Of a stretch of 64,000 nucleotides of DNA, positions 15,807-23,516 are shown piece by piece (positions within the stretch are counted from its first letter, which is position 1; each line of letters opens with the position of its first letter). This stretch comes from Nitrososphaeraceae archaeon. GTDB taxonomy: Archaea; Thermoproteota; Nitrososphaeria; Nitrososphaerales; Nitrososphaeraceae. The position numbers and the translations under genes are program-made. The notes beneath the pieces are model-generated. The model saw nothing but the letters and a program-made list of their open reading frames with translations, searched no databases and was not told the origin of the DNA. Where the stretch lies: NCBI GenBank assembly GCA_021325295.1, contig JAJPHM010000077.1:62001-126000 (forward strand), written 5' to 3'.

Positions 15807-16640
15807 TCATTTTGATGATCTGCTGCCAATGCCGTCCTTGCTTTTGACCTTATTGTGCTTGCTGCCTGCCATATCAGTTTCTACGGCGTCGGCCCAGAGG
15901 TATTGGAAATAATGCTTCGCAAAGCCTGCAAGACCAGTATGTTCAGCCCAAATAGCTATCGGCTCAAAGCTTCCGTCTTCTCCTCTTCCTTCTCCTAGCA
16001 GTATCATTACCTGCCTGCCGTCTCCAATCACACCTCCGCCAAACATATTGTTCTTGAGTCTCACTTCGGCTACTCTGGAAAGTGCCCGTATAATATCATG
16101 GCTTGTTTGCTCCGAGGCAAGAACGCTTATCTTGACCCCTTTCTCGTACATTGTTCTCAGAAGTGGCTGGACCGGTCTTGCTACGCCTTCGGCAACGTGG
16201 GGAAGAGCAACCAAAAGCTCGTGCTGGCAGGTCTGCACTATTTCTCCGGCCTTTGCAGCTATATTGTAAATCCCCCTGACAACCCATATTTCGGGCCTCT
16301 CCCTGATCCCGCTCTTTTCGTATATGGGCATCAGTTCATTGACTATCATGCTCTGGCTCTCCTTTATGTTGTTCTCGATTCGCATCCTCATTGCCTCAAG
16401 GGCTGTAGATGGTGATTTTGGGAAAAACTTTTGAGGTCTTGAGCTATCAGATTCAAGCCATCCCTTCTCCTCAAGTCCGTTTAAAACCTCATAAATTTTC
16501 GAGTATGGCACGCCTGATTTTTTGCTGATATCAAAGGCAGTCATTGGTCCGGTTTCGAGAAGAGAAATGTATACCTTTATCTCATAGCCTGTCAAGCCAA
16601 GGTTTTCCATGGCCTTCCTTGACTTGTCGCTGACGCTCAA
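15807..16640 (-). CDS. TrmB-family transcriptional regulator
   Basis: 277 residues from TTG 16640. N-terminal winged helix about 10-80: NLGLTGYEIKVYISLLETGP, FDISKKSGVPYSKIYEVLNGLEEKGWL and the QKFFPKSPSTALEAM wing, the standard TrmB arrangement. A coiled-coil linker (about 82-100) precedes the C-terminal sugar/effector-binding domain with a PLLRTMYEKGVKISVLA strand-helix. A possible TATA sits about 28 bases upstream, suggesting a leaderless transcript. It diverges from the GDGT-synthase-like radical SAM gene, so control of that gene is possible, as inference. Effector is unknown; thaumarchaea carry several TrmB paralogues. Confidence 0.88.
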   Translation of the reverse strand: MSVSDKSRKAMENLGLTGYEIKVYISLLETGPMTAFDISKKSGVPYSKIYEVLNGLEEKGWLESDSSRPQKFFPKSPSTALEAMRMRIENNIKESQSMIVNELMPIYEKSGIRERPEIWVVRGIYNIAAKAGEIVQTCQHELLVALPHVAEGVARPVQPLLRTMYEKGVKISVLASEQTSHDIIRALSRVAEVRLKNNMFGGGVIGDGRQVMILLGEGRGEDGSFEPIAIWAEHTGLAGFAKHYFQYLWADAVETDMAGSKHNKVKSKDGIGSRSSK

Positions 16641-16663
16641 TCCGTAGCTGGATTAATACTGCA

Positions 16664-16673
16664 ATATATTTAT
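16664..16673 (-). promoter_or_regulatory. Candidate TATA box for the TrmB-like gene
   Basis: Minus-strand ataaatatat, about 28 bases before the TTG start, the spacing of a leaderless archaeal transcript. Function inferred from position. Confidence 0.4.
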
Positions 16674-16815
16674 GTTTGAGCTTTTAATATGGTAACGATA
16701 ACATATCGCTAGAGACTTTGCTTTTCCTTAAATATAGCCGACCAAATAGACAGTCTGGTAAGGCTGGCCGTTCCTCACAATTAACAACCTATTCACCGTT
16801 GGATTTGGTATGTTA

Positions 16816-16826
16816 AACTTATATAG
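16816..16826 (+). promoter_or_regulatory. Candidate TATA box for the Tes-like gene
   Basis: aacttatatag about 45 bases before the ATG at 16868, leaving a leader of roughly 20 bases. A short palindrome AGACaGTCT at about 16748-16756, upstream of this TATA, might be an operator. Function inferred. Confidence 0.4.
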
Positions 16827-16867
16827 ATAAAGTGTAGATTCTCCCCAGTAACAGAAGGTAAAATAGC

Positions 16868-18565
16868 ATGGATCTAATTCAGATTTCAAATGTAGCCAAG
16901 AGGACGGTTGGTGACAGAAAGACAATCAGGTTCACTCAGAGCATCTGCCCTGACTGCAACATGATTCTTGATGCAGAGGTTTTTGAAAGAGATGGCAAGG
17001 TCTTTATGACAAAAACCTGCCCAACCCACGGAGAGTGTGAAGAGCTTTATTTTGGCTCATCTGAAATGTACAAAAAGTTCAGCACTTACTGGATGGACGG
17101 CAAGGGTGCGCAGGCACCTAATGTGATGATGGACAAGTGCTCGTGTCCGAACAACTGTGGCCTATGCACAAACCACCTTTCTCATTCTGGCCTTGCAAAC
17201 ATGATCATCACAAACAGGTGCGACCTGACATGCTGGTACTGCTTCTTTTATGTCAAGAAGGGCCTTGAGGGTGCTTACCTGTATGAACCAAATATGGAGC
17301 AGGTAAGGGGAATGATGAAGACCCTGAAGGCAGAAAAGCCGATTGCTGGCAACTCTATTCAGATTACCGGCGGCGAGCCCATGCTCAGGGATGATATCAC
17401 TGAAATCATCAAGATAATGAAGGAAGAGGGAGTTGATCATGTTCAGCTGAATACAAACGGCATCAAACTTGCCCTCTCTCCAGAGACCATGAGACAAGTG
17501 AGGATGGCGGGCGTAAACAACCTGTATCTGTCATTTGACGGCGTCACCCCAAGAACCAATCCAAAGAACCACTGGGAGGTTCCATATACTCTAGAATCTG
17601 CAAGAAAGTGTGGAATGACTGTTGTCTTTGTACCTACTGTGATAAAATCTATCAATGACCACGAGTTGGGTGGAATTATCAGATTTGCCCAAAAGAACTT
17701 GGATGTTGTTCACGCAGTCAACTTCCAGCCAGTATCGCTGACAGGCAGAATGACAAAGAAGGAGAGAGAAAAGTATAGAATAACCATACCAGACTGCATT
17801 GAGCGCATAGAAGAGCAGACAGGGGGCGAAATCTCTAAAGATTCTTGGTTCCCAGTGCCGTCATGTATGCCCATGACCAATGTCATTGAAGCATTCAGCA
17901 AAAAGCCAAAGTACGAGCTCTCAATCCACTTTGCCTGTGGTGCAGGCACATATGTGTTTGAAGACACGCAGACAAAGAAGCTTATCCCGCTGACCTCATT
18001 TGTAGATATCAAGGGTGTGCTTGAATACTTTGAGGAAAAGACTGACGAGATAAGGTCAGGTGCAAACAGATACTGGACAATGCTTGAGGTAGTACGAAAG
18101 CTAAAGCAATTCGTTGACAAGGAAAAGCAGCCACATGGCCTTGATCTGGCCAAGATGTTCTCGAGCATACTCCTCAAGCGCAACTTTGACTCGGTAGGAT
18201 CTTGGCACGTAAGGTCACTCTTTCTGGGTATGATGCACTTCCAGGACAAGTACAACGAAGACCTTGAACGACTTCAGAGATGCGATATTCACTACCTGAC
18301 TCCAGACCTAAGAATTATCCCCTTCTGTGCCTTTAACGTTATTCCAGAATGGTACAGAGACAGAATACAAAAGAAATACAGCATCCCGGTAGAGGAATGG
18401 GAAAAAGCCCACGGTCAAACACTGGAAGCCGGCCTGTATAGAGGCCTTATGAGAAGAGGCAAGCCAGAATCCCAGATGGGCTGTGCGCTATCAGAGATGC
18501 ACAAAGCTTCGGCATCTGAAGATCACAAAGCAATAGACCTTCGCAACGGCATGGCCGGTGCCTAG
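16868..18565 (+). CDS. tes: Radical SAM protein related to tetraether (GDGT) lipid synthase Tes
   Basis: 565 residues, ATG start. Order of Cys clusters: CPDC (27-30) with CPTHGEC (51-57), then CSCPNNCGLC (91-100), then the radical SAM CxxxCxxC motif CDLTCWYC (118-125). The extra N-terminal clusters and total length match Tes, which joins the tails of two archaeols to make the tetraether core. After the core barrel, a glycine-rich ITGGEPMLRDD (about 165-175) is the usual GGE motif. A conserved-looking C-terminus ends with CAFNVIP and WYRDRI. Membership in the family is firm; whether it is the main GDGT synthase or a paralogue cannot be told from one copy. Divergent from a TrmB regulator. Confidence 0.85.
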   Translation: MDLIQISNVAKRTVGDRKTIRFTQSICPDCNMILDAEVFERDGKVFMTKTCPTHGECEELYFGSSEMYKKFSTYWMDGKGAQAPNVMMDKCSCPNNCGLCTNHLSHSGLANMIITNRCDLTCWYCFFYVKKGLEGAYLYEPNMEQVRGMMKTLKAEKPIAGNSIQITGGEPMLRDDITEIIKIMKEEGVDHVQLNTNGIKLALSPETMRQVRMAGVNNLYLSFDGVTPRTNPKNHWEVPYTLESARKCGMTVVFVPTVIKSINDHELGGIIRFAQKNLDVVHAVNFQPVSLTGRMTKKEREKYRITIPDCIERIEEQTGGEISKDSWFPVPSCMPMTNVIEAFSKKPKYELSIHFACGAGTYVFEDTQTKKLIPLTSFVDIKGVLEYFEEKTDEIRSGANRYWTMLEVVRKLKQFVDKEKQPHGLDLAKMFSSILLKRNFDSVGSWHVRSLFLGMMHFQDKYNEDLERLQRCDIHYLTPDLRIIPFCAFNVIPEWYRDRIQKKYSIPVEEWEKAHGQTLEAGLYRGLMRRGKPESQMGCALSEMHKASASEDHKAIDLRNGMAGA

Positions 18566-18871
18566 GCTCCCAACCTTTGTATTTTTCCTCCTTTTCTCGT
18601 ACTTTCTCTCTGCTCTGTTCTGCTCTGCGAGATGCCAGTGCCAAAACGCCTTGCGTCAGACTACGGCTCAGATTGACCCAGACCTAGTCTGGCAATTCTC
18701 TACGCAATAGTTTTTCCGCACGGTTTTTGGACAGATGATTGATTTTTATAAACAACATCCATGGCCACGAAGAAGCTGCTGGCATCACACACAAGACTGC
18801 AGCCAAGCTCGAAGAGATTACAGAAAAGGATGTTGAAATTACTTTGCATTTCAACTAAATTAAATTAAAAT
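18566..18871 (+). other. Intergenic region with a short protein-like ORF remnant
   Basis: Mostly uninformative, but a plus-strand frame (18739-18858, TTG start) encodes 39 residues ending VEITLHFN with a HGHEEAAGITHKTAAKLEE middle. The amphipathic, charged composition is protein-like but there is no ATG. Either a tiny gene or the tail of a decayed one. Confidence 0.35.
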
Positions 18872-20461
18872 TTGGAGAGCTGCCCCTCAAAGTCGATGAA
18901 TCTAAAGCAGTGGTGTGATATTGATGAAATGATATGCATTGCAGAGTCAGACGAGCGTTACAAGCAATATGCTGGCTTTGACTATAGCGAAAAAATAATC
19001 AAACAGCTGGCTGAAATGAAGCGGCTTAACTCCATTGCCTTTCTTGATTCTTTTTCCGAACCCACAATACTCTTTTTGGCAGCACTAGAAAACCTATCCG
19101 ATTCTATGACAAAAAATCTTGAACTGAAGCTGTATGCTGCGCGGAACAGAAAAATAATATCATCAAAGCAGATGTTTAATGGCCGGCCAGTCAACTGGAG
19201 CACTTGGAGACAGTACAATAGTGCTCAGGAGGACCCGGCGAAAAGAAAACAACTGTTTGATGAATTTATTCAAAAGACAGAGTTCATTTCCCCTATCATC
19301 ATGGAACGTTTTAACAGGATAAAAGAGGTCTACTCAAGATATGGCGGAGGCCATGTTATGGAAACAGGCACAAAAGCGCACATGAATGAAGACAAAGACA
19401 ATGTTAAAGGTCGGCCCGGTACGAATCTTCGTGGGCAGATCAAGTCTGTCAGATCTTCTTTGCCTGTCATCATTAACCCTCTTGATGGTTACTTGGCAGA
19501 AGAAAATATTTCATATTCTCGGCTTGTCAGCTTTGTTCGCTCGATAGGAGAGCGGGCAAAAAAACCATTCAAGGATGCACTTCAGGAAATGTCCAAAAAG
19601 ATTCTTGGCAGACCAGTGCAATATTATGATGATTTTTATTTTTTCCGCAACAGAGTATATGCTGGCATCGAAGCACCTTTTGCAGCCGTCAGGCCAATAG
19701 AGGAAGTGGAAAAGACTCTAAAGAAAATGCAGTTTGATATGTCAAGAATAACAATAGATACGGAGAATCGGAAGAACAAGTATCCTTCTCCCATCTGTTT
19801 CTTTGTTCAAGTTCCAAATGACATAAGGGTTCTTTACAAAAACGAAAGTCCGTATTTTGACCTGCAAGGCTGCTTCCATGAAGTTGGGCATGCCATACAT
19901 GCTAGTTCAATAAAAGAATCGCTACCTTACTGGGACAGGTACAGATTCCCAATGGGTGTAGCTGAAATATTTTCAATATTTCTGGAGAGGCTGACCAAGA
20001 AGAAAGCCTATCTGAAAGGTATGGGCATAACTGACGAAAAAATACTTCGGGAACTAAAAGCCAGAAACAGCTTTATGGAGCTATTCTTTGTCACGTTTTA
20101 TACAGCCAATTCTCTGATGAAGGCAGAGTTCTGGCGCAAAAACCTTACCGCAGAGCAGGCAGGTGACCTTTATTCAAAACTCATAAAAGAATATACCGGA
20201 ATCGAAGACATGCCTGGAAGCTACTGGATGCTTCACCACATACTACCGGACGCCATAATGTATGTTCCAAGTTACCTGTTAGCTGCTGTGCGTGCTGCAG
20301 AACTCGACAGCCACTTAAAAGACAGATTTGGAGAGACTTGGTGGACAGAGCCCAATACTGGAAGATACATCAGGGAAATTATGGAGCCAGGTGCTGGAAT
20401 TGATTTGAGCAGATTCTCCAGCTTAGATACAGGCATTTTCTTAAGGGAGATAACAGAATAG
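18872..20461 (+). CDS. M3-like zinc metallopeptidase (oligopeptidase family)
   Basis: 529 residues from TTG 18872, or 521 from ATG 18896. The zinc site HEVGHAIH is at residues 336-343 (catalytic Glu 337), with a third ligand candidate Glu in the downstream GVAEIFSIFLERL helix (about 367-375), the glu-zincin arrangement. The C-terminal region with YWMLHHILPDAIMY and a DLSRFSSLDTGIFL ending resembles the M3/M32 helical ovoid peptidases. Likely a cytoplasmic oligopeptide-degrading enzyme. The N-terminal 330 residues are helical and not otherwise identified. Whether it belongs to M3 proper or an archaeal offshoot is unsure. Confidence 0.75.
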   Translation: MESCPSKSMNLKQWCDIDEMICIAESDERYKQYAGFDYSEKIIKQLAEMKRLNSIAFLDSFSEPTILFLAALENLSDSMTKNLELKLYAARNRKIISSKQMFNGRPVNWSTWRQYNSAQEDPAKRKQLFDEFIQKTEFISPIIMERFNRIKEVYSRYGGGHVMETGTKAHMNEDKDNVKGRPGTNLRGQIKSVRSSLPVIINPLDGYLAEENISYSRLVSFVRSIGERAKKPFKDALQEMSKKILGRPVQYYDDFYFFRNRVYAGIEAPFAAVRPIEEVEKTLKKMQFDMSRITIDTENRKNKYPSPICFFVQVPNDIRVLYKNESPYFDLQGCFHEVGHAIHASSIKESLPYWDRYRFPMGVAEIFSIFLERLTKKKAYLKGMGITDEKILRELKARNSFMELFFVTFYTANSLMKAEFWRKNLTAEQAGDLYSKLIKEYTGIEDMPGSYWMLHHILPDAIMYVPSYLLAAVRAAELDSHLKDRFGETWWTEPNTGRYIREIMEPGAGIDLSRFSSLDTGIFLREITE

Positions 20462-20497
20462 GTCGGCTGTAATAGCTGACTAGCTGAGCTGAGGTCT

Positions 20498-20767
20498 TTA
20501 CGGATTCTGCTCCTGATTTCGGTTTTCCGAATCTTTCTCTCGAAACTCAATTTCCTTCTCCTTGCCGACTGACCTGAATGCCAGTCCGCCAAATATCAGC
20601 GCAACAGCAAGTAGCGCAGAAACTAGTAGCCGGGCTACCGAAAGATGGAATACAAGACCCACGATGACAGAGATTGCAGCCCCAGCAAGGCTATAGGGAA
20701 TCCATCTGGCGGCCGCAAGCCTGACCCTGCTCATAGTTAATACCATATATAGTAGCCAAACAGACAA
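20498..20767 (-). CDS. Small membrane protein, two predicted helices
   Basis: 89 residues in the longest form; ATG at about 20734 gives 78. Residues about 22-60 are hydrophobic in two stretches separated by a short polar hinge (LAGAAISVIVGLVFHL and LLVSALLAVALIFGGL). The last 25 residues are charged (K/E/R/Q), presumably cytoplasmic. No recognised domain. Between the peptidase and an unknown protein gene. Confidence 0.5.
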   Translation of the reverse strand: MSVWLLYMVLTMSRVRLAAARWIPYSLAGAAISVIVGLVFHLSVARLLVSALLAVALIFGGLAFRSVGKEKEIEFREKDSENRNQEQNP

Positions 20768-20822
20768 TTAAATTCTGCGCTCCGCCTGTTACGTCGATAA
20801 TAATGAATGAATGCGATGGCCA

Positions 20823-21224
20823 TTAGATGAAATATTCTTTGTTGTCTAGTATGGCAGGCCAGACTTTTTTTGAAATAATTGAGTCAGCCTCTGCATCAAT
20901 ATCAAACGACAAGAGAAGCAAAAACTTTGTCTTTTTTGCAACTTTTATTGGAATTGTTGCCCTGACAAGCCTCGCATACCTGCTAACAGAGTATTGAAGC
21001 TCGCCTATCTTTGCCTCAAATGTCTCACGGGTGGCAGCTCTGATTGCAGCCTGTATGGCATATCTCTCAGTCTCTTCACGAGTCATCAGCGGTACCAGAC
21101 CCTCTCGGTATGATGTGCTGACCAGCTGACCGAGATGATTGGATATCCCACTAAATCTAATAGCCCCGTCAAGCAATATAACCTTCTTGCAGAATTCATC
21201 GAAAAAGCTATCATATGAAGACAT
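20823..21224 (-). CDS. Conserved archaeal protein of unknown function
   Basis: 133 residues, ATG start. I do not recognise the family with confidence. It has an FFDEFCKKVILLDGAIRFSG opening (about 7-26), a helical middle with IQAAIRAATRETFEAKIG and then a paired-strand portion KTKFLLLLSFDID followed by a short helical end. The overall layout of helix, helix, beta pair resembles small sensor-like or dimeric scaffold domains of thaumarchaea. No close gene partner. Confidence 0.6.
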   Translation of the reverse strand: MSSYDSFFDEFCKKVILLDGAIRFSGISNHLGQLVSTSYREGLVPLMTREETERYAIQAAIRAATRETFEAKIGELQYSVSRYARLVRATIPIKVAKKTKFLLLLSFDIDAEADSIISKKVWPAILDNKEYFI

Positions 21225-21250
21225 GCTTGGCCATCACCATATCGATCCTA

Positions 21251-21346
21251 TCAGTGCGTAATCCTTGCATTTAAGTAGAGCTGATCCTCTCCCTTGACAA
21301 CCTCAACGCCTCGCACAATAGATCGCTTCTTCTTGTTCACAATCAA
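21251..21346 (-). CDS. Very small ORF, possibly a gene remnant
   Basis: 31 codons from a TTG; the open frame continues upstream to about 21393 without an ATG. Residues read YLIVNKKKRSIVRGVEV and GEDQLYLNARITH, which look like genuine protein sequence (basic hairpin then strand). Directly upstream of the previous gene on the same strand. Either a tiny leader ORF or the 3' end of a decayed gene. Confidence 0.35.
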   Translation of the reverse strand: MIVNKKKRSIVRGVEVVKGEDQLYLNARITH

Positions 21347-21397
21347 GTACTTGTCGACAGATGAGCAAAGAAAAGATGGGAAACAAATAAACCACTA

Positions 21398-21643
21398 TTG
21401 ACAGAAAGGACAAGGAATAAAGGTCAGCATAGGTGCACCTTGTTCGTGGATAATAATGACCCAATCCCAGGCGACCTTTCTGTAGCAGCTGACCATCACT
21501 TGGCGATTGAAGGCTGGAAGGCGCGCAAAAAACAGCTGTACAAACAGCAGAAATCTGTGGCCAATGTTATTGAAGAAACTGAGAGAATAAATCTAGTTTC
21601 CAAAGCGCAGCAAAGTGATCGAGCTGTTCAGCCAAGTAGCTGA
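21398..21643 (+). CDS. Small hypothetical protein, weak
   Basis: 81 residues from TTG 21398; a second TTG at 21440 gives 67. Composition is protein-like, with LFVDNNDPIPGDLSVAADHH then a basic coiled-coil like helix WKARKKQLYKQQKSV. No homology recognised. Could be chance; kept because the opposite strand has nothing better. Confidence 0.35.
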   Translation: MTERTRNKGQHRCTLFVDNNDPIPGDLSVAADHHLAIEGWKARKKQLYKQQKSVANVIEETERINLVSKAQQSDRAVQPSS

Positions 21644-21756
21644 CTACCCGACTTTATCGCCTCGCACTTTCCAATAAAGGCACTGTCTGGTCTTGTACCT
21701 TGCAGTAAAAATCTGTTTGATGTATTTATGTACCCGTTCTTGGCTGTACAGGGCTG

Positions 21757-22440
21757 ATGATCCCCCGCTGTCCTAGTATTGATAAAAGGATTTTCGAAGT
21801 GCTGACCAGACTTGAAGAACAGTCGCGCAAAGAAAAGTCTGGAGAGGTCAAGGTAAAACACAAAGATGCAATGCTTGCCATCTCTTTTGATACAGGTATA
21901 TTCTTTAACATTCTTCTAAAGGCATCAAAAGCGAAGAGGATCTTGGAGGTTGGAACTTCGACTGGTTATTCTACCCTCTGGTTTGCAGATGCAGTGATGT
22001 CAATGGGGCAAAGACAAAATTCACAACGGCTGCAGGATAGAAAGTTCATCACAACTATAGAATCAAACCGCTCAAAAGTTCGGAGAGCAGAAAAGAACTT
22101 CTCTGACGCCGGTGTGGACAGCATTGTACAGATAATTCAAGGCCAAGCTAGGTCTGTCCTGCATAGCATTTCAAAGGACCCGGAGGCAGGCAAGCCTGGA
22201 GATTTGTTTGATTTTGTCTTCCTAGATGCTGACAAAGAGAATCTGCCAACATACTTCAATATTGTTCTGTCCTTGGTCAAGCCCGGCGGCATCATTTCTA
22301 CTGATAACATGCTCTATCCTGAGGAACTAAGACCACAAATGCAAAGATTTGCAAAGTACATCAGAAAACTTCCTAATGTCCAGTCAGTCACAGTGCCGAT
22401 TGGAAATGGGGAAGAGATTTCGATGAAGCTGGTTGAATAG
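21757..22440 (+). CDS. SAM-dependent O-methyltransferase (catechol/caffeoyl-CoA type)
   Basis: 227 residues. Class I Rossmann methyltransferase: motif I RILEVGTSTGYSTLWFA (about 61-77), then TTIESN (motif II), the metal-binding-like motif FVFLDADKENL (about 150-160) and IISTDNML (about 179-186), matching the PF01596 O-methyltransferase group, in which Asp/Asn coordinate a divalent metal. Acceptor unknown. A start at TTG or ATG near 21757 is plausible; the N-terminal DKRIFEVLTRLEEQSR helix is typical. No gene partner. Confidence 0.85.
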   Translation: MIPRCPSIDKRIFEVLTRLEEQSRKEKSGEVKVKHKDAMLAISFDTGIFFNILLKASKAKRILEVGTSTGYSTLWFADAVMSMGQRQNSQRLQDRKFITTIESNRSKVRRAEKNFSDAGVDSIVQIIQGQARSVLHSISKDPEAGKPGDLFDFVFLDADKENLPTYFNIVLSLVKPGGIISTDNMLYPEELRPQMQRFAKYIRKLPNVQSVTVPIGNGEEISMKLVE

Positions 22441-22529
22441 GCTGGATGTCGCTATTCTCTGCGACTGACTGCAAGCTATTCGACCACTGATGAAGTTAGC
22501 ATTGCACCAGAGCTTGGTTTGGGCAGCCA

Positions 22530-22745
22530 TCACGAATAGTCCGCAAATATGCTGTCAATCTGGGCCACAAGCTCATCCCTTAGCTGTATTACTCTCGAAC
22601 GTTTTTCTCCATCAAGGTTTGTCTGCAGTAGCGAGTTCAGTCCCTCCACCAAGTATTGTATATTTGAAAGTGTGAGCAGAACTTTACCTTCTTCCCTCTG
22701 ACCCTGGCCTCGGATGCTCATATCAATATAATTAACAGAACACAT
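22530..22745 (-). CDS. Small helical protein of unknown function
   Basis: 71 residues from ATG 22745, or 63 from ATG 22721. Helical, with TLSNIQYLVEGLNSLLQTNL and a C-terminal RSRVIQLRDELVAQIDSIF helix, interrupted by a turn (DGEK). A TATA-like cataaatc lies about 30 bases upstream. Convergent with the methyltransferase gene. Likely real, no function assigned. Confidence 0.55.
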   Translation of the reverse strand: MCSVNYIDMSIRGQGQREEGKVLLTLSNIQYLVEGLNSLLQTNLDGEKRSRVIQLRDELVAQIDSIFADYS

Positions 22746-22916
22746 TATTATTCTCGTCGGATCAATGAAACGATTTATGTGAAAATAAAAGCCATATTGG
22801 TCAGCTTTTTGCTTAACCTACGCCAACATGAAGAATAACTTGCGTTGGAGAAGGCGAGTATCTTTCTTACATAATAAACTATGCCAATCAAATATAGGTG
22901 GGTTATCCAATAGAAA

Positions 22917-23045
22917 ATGCAAATGCATCTGACCTCAATTAAGCATTTTTTACACAAAAAGGCAACAAGATTCAAGTGTCCGGTATGTGATTCAGGCTTT
23001 GCCGAAAGAATAGAGCTGGCAATTCACATCGAAAGCAGGCATTGA
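22917..23045 (+). CDS. Single C2H2 zinc-finger mini-protein
   Basis: 42 residues, ATG start, a TATA-like aaatatag about 24 bases upstream. A basic N-terminus (KHFLHKKATR) is followed by one classical C2H2 finger FKCPVCDSGFAERIELAIHIESRH (cited in two parts: CPVC with Cys at 21 and 24, HIESRH with His at 37 and 42), C-x2-C-x12-H-x4-H. The conserved hydrophobics (F, L) of the finger are present. Tiny C2H2 proteins are common in thaumarchaea and are thought to be DNA-binding or regulatory, though roles are unknown. Too short for standard gene callers. Confidence 0.7.
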   Translation: MQMHLTSIKHFLHKKATRFKCPVCDSGFAERIELAIHIESRH

Positions 23046-23104
23046 ATACCACTAGGTTCAAAGACCAAGTTCCACAGCGTCACATTTTCCTGCAGACCAA
23101 GGGT

Positions 23105-23236
23105 ATGTCAGGGGTTATTGTTCAGTGTATCAACTGCAAGCAGTTCAATATTTCTTTCGAGGCAGCCAAAAGTCAACGGCAATACTTGCCATGCCCATAT
23201 CCAGAAGAAGCAATGTGTAGAACATCTTTGTCATGA
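23105..23236 (+). CDS. Candidate small zinc-ribbon-like protein
   Basis: 43 residues from ATG 23105. The Cys pairs CINC (near residue 8) and CPYPEEAMC (near residue 30) bracket an FNISFEAAKSQRQYLP segment, which resembles a zinc ribbon-type small protein. Lies just after the C2H2 mini-gene and in the same direction. Moderate to low certainty. Confidence 0.4.
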   Translation: MSGVIVQCINCKQFNISFEAAKSQRQYLPCPYPEEAMCRTSLS

Positions 23237-23516
23237 GAAGTCTGGCGCTGGGCAAACAACTTTGACTGGATCTGGCACTTTAAATACAGTACGCCGAGAA
23301 AATCTTATAAAGTTGCTACTTTTAGTTAATTTTGACTTTGAACAGCGTAAGAAGGCGAATGATAATTTATTCGACACGCCGGCGAAAAGCTTGAAACAGC
23401 TCAAATTTCATGATTGATTTGAACAGACATCTACAGTCCACCTATCTGCAAAAAGGCAGTCAAAATTGCCAGTGATTATCCAGCCTGAAATCTGATTCAT
23501 TTTATTTGCATGTACG

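Noticed and set aside
16741-16759. Short inverted repeat ACC...AGACaGTCT...GGT as a TrmB operator
   Set aside because: Kept only as a remark: the repeat is short and asymmetric, chance cannot be excluded.
23118-23417. 99-codon plus-strand frame after the C2H2 gene
   Set aside because: Low-complexity Ser/Arg/Lys content and overlap with a more coherent Cys-rich frame; at most a remnant.
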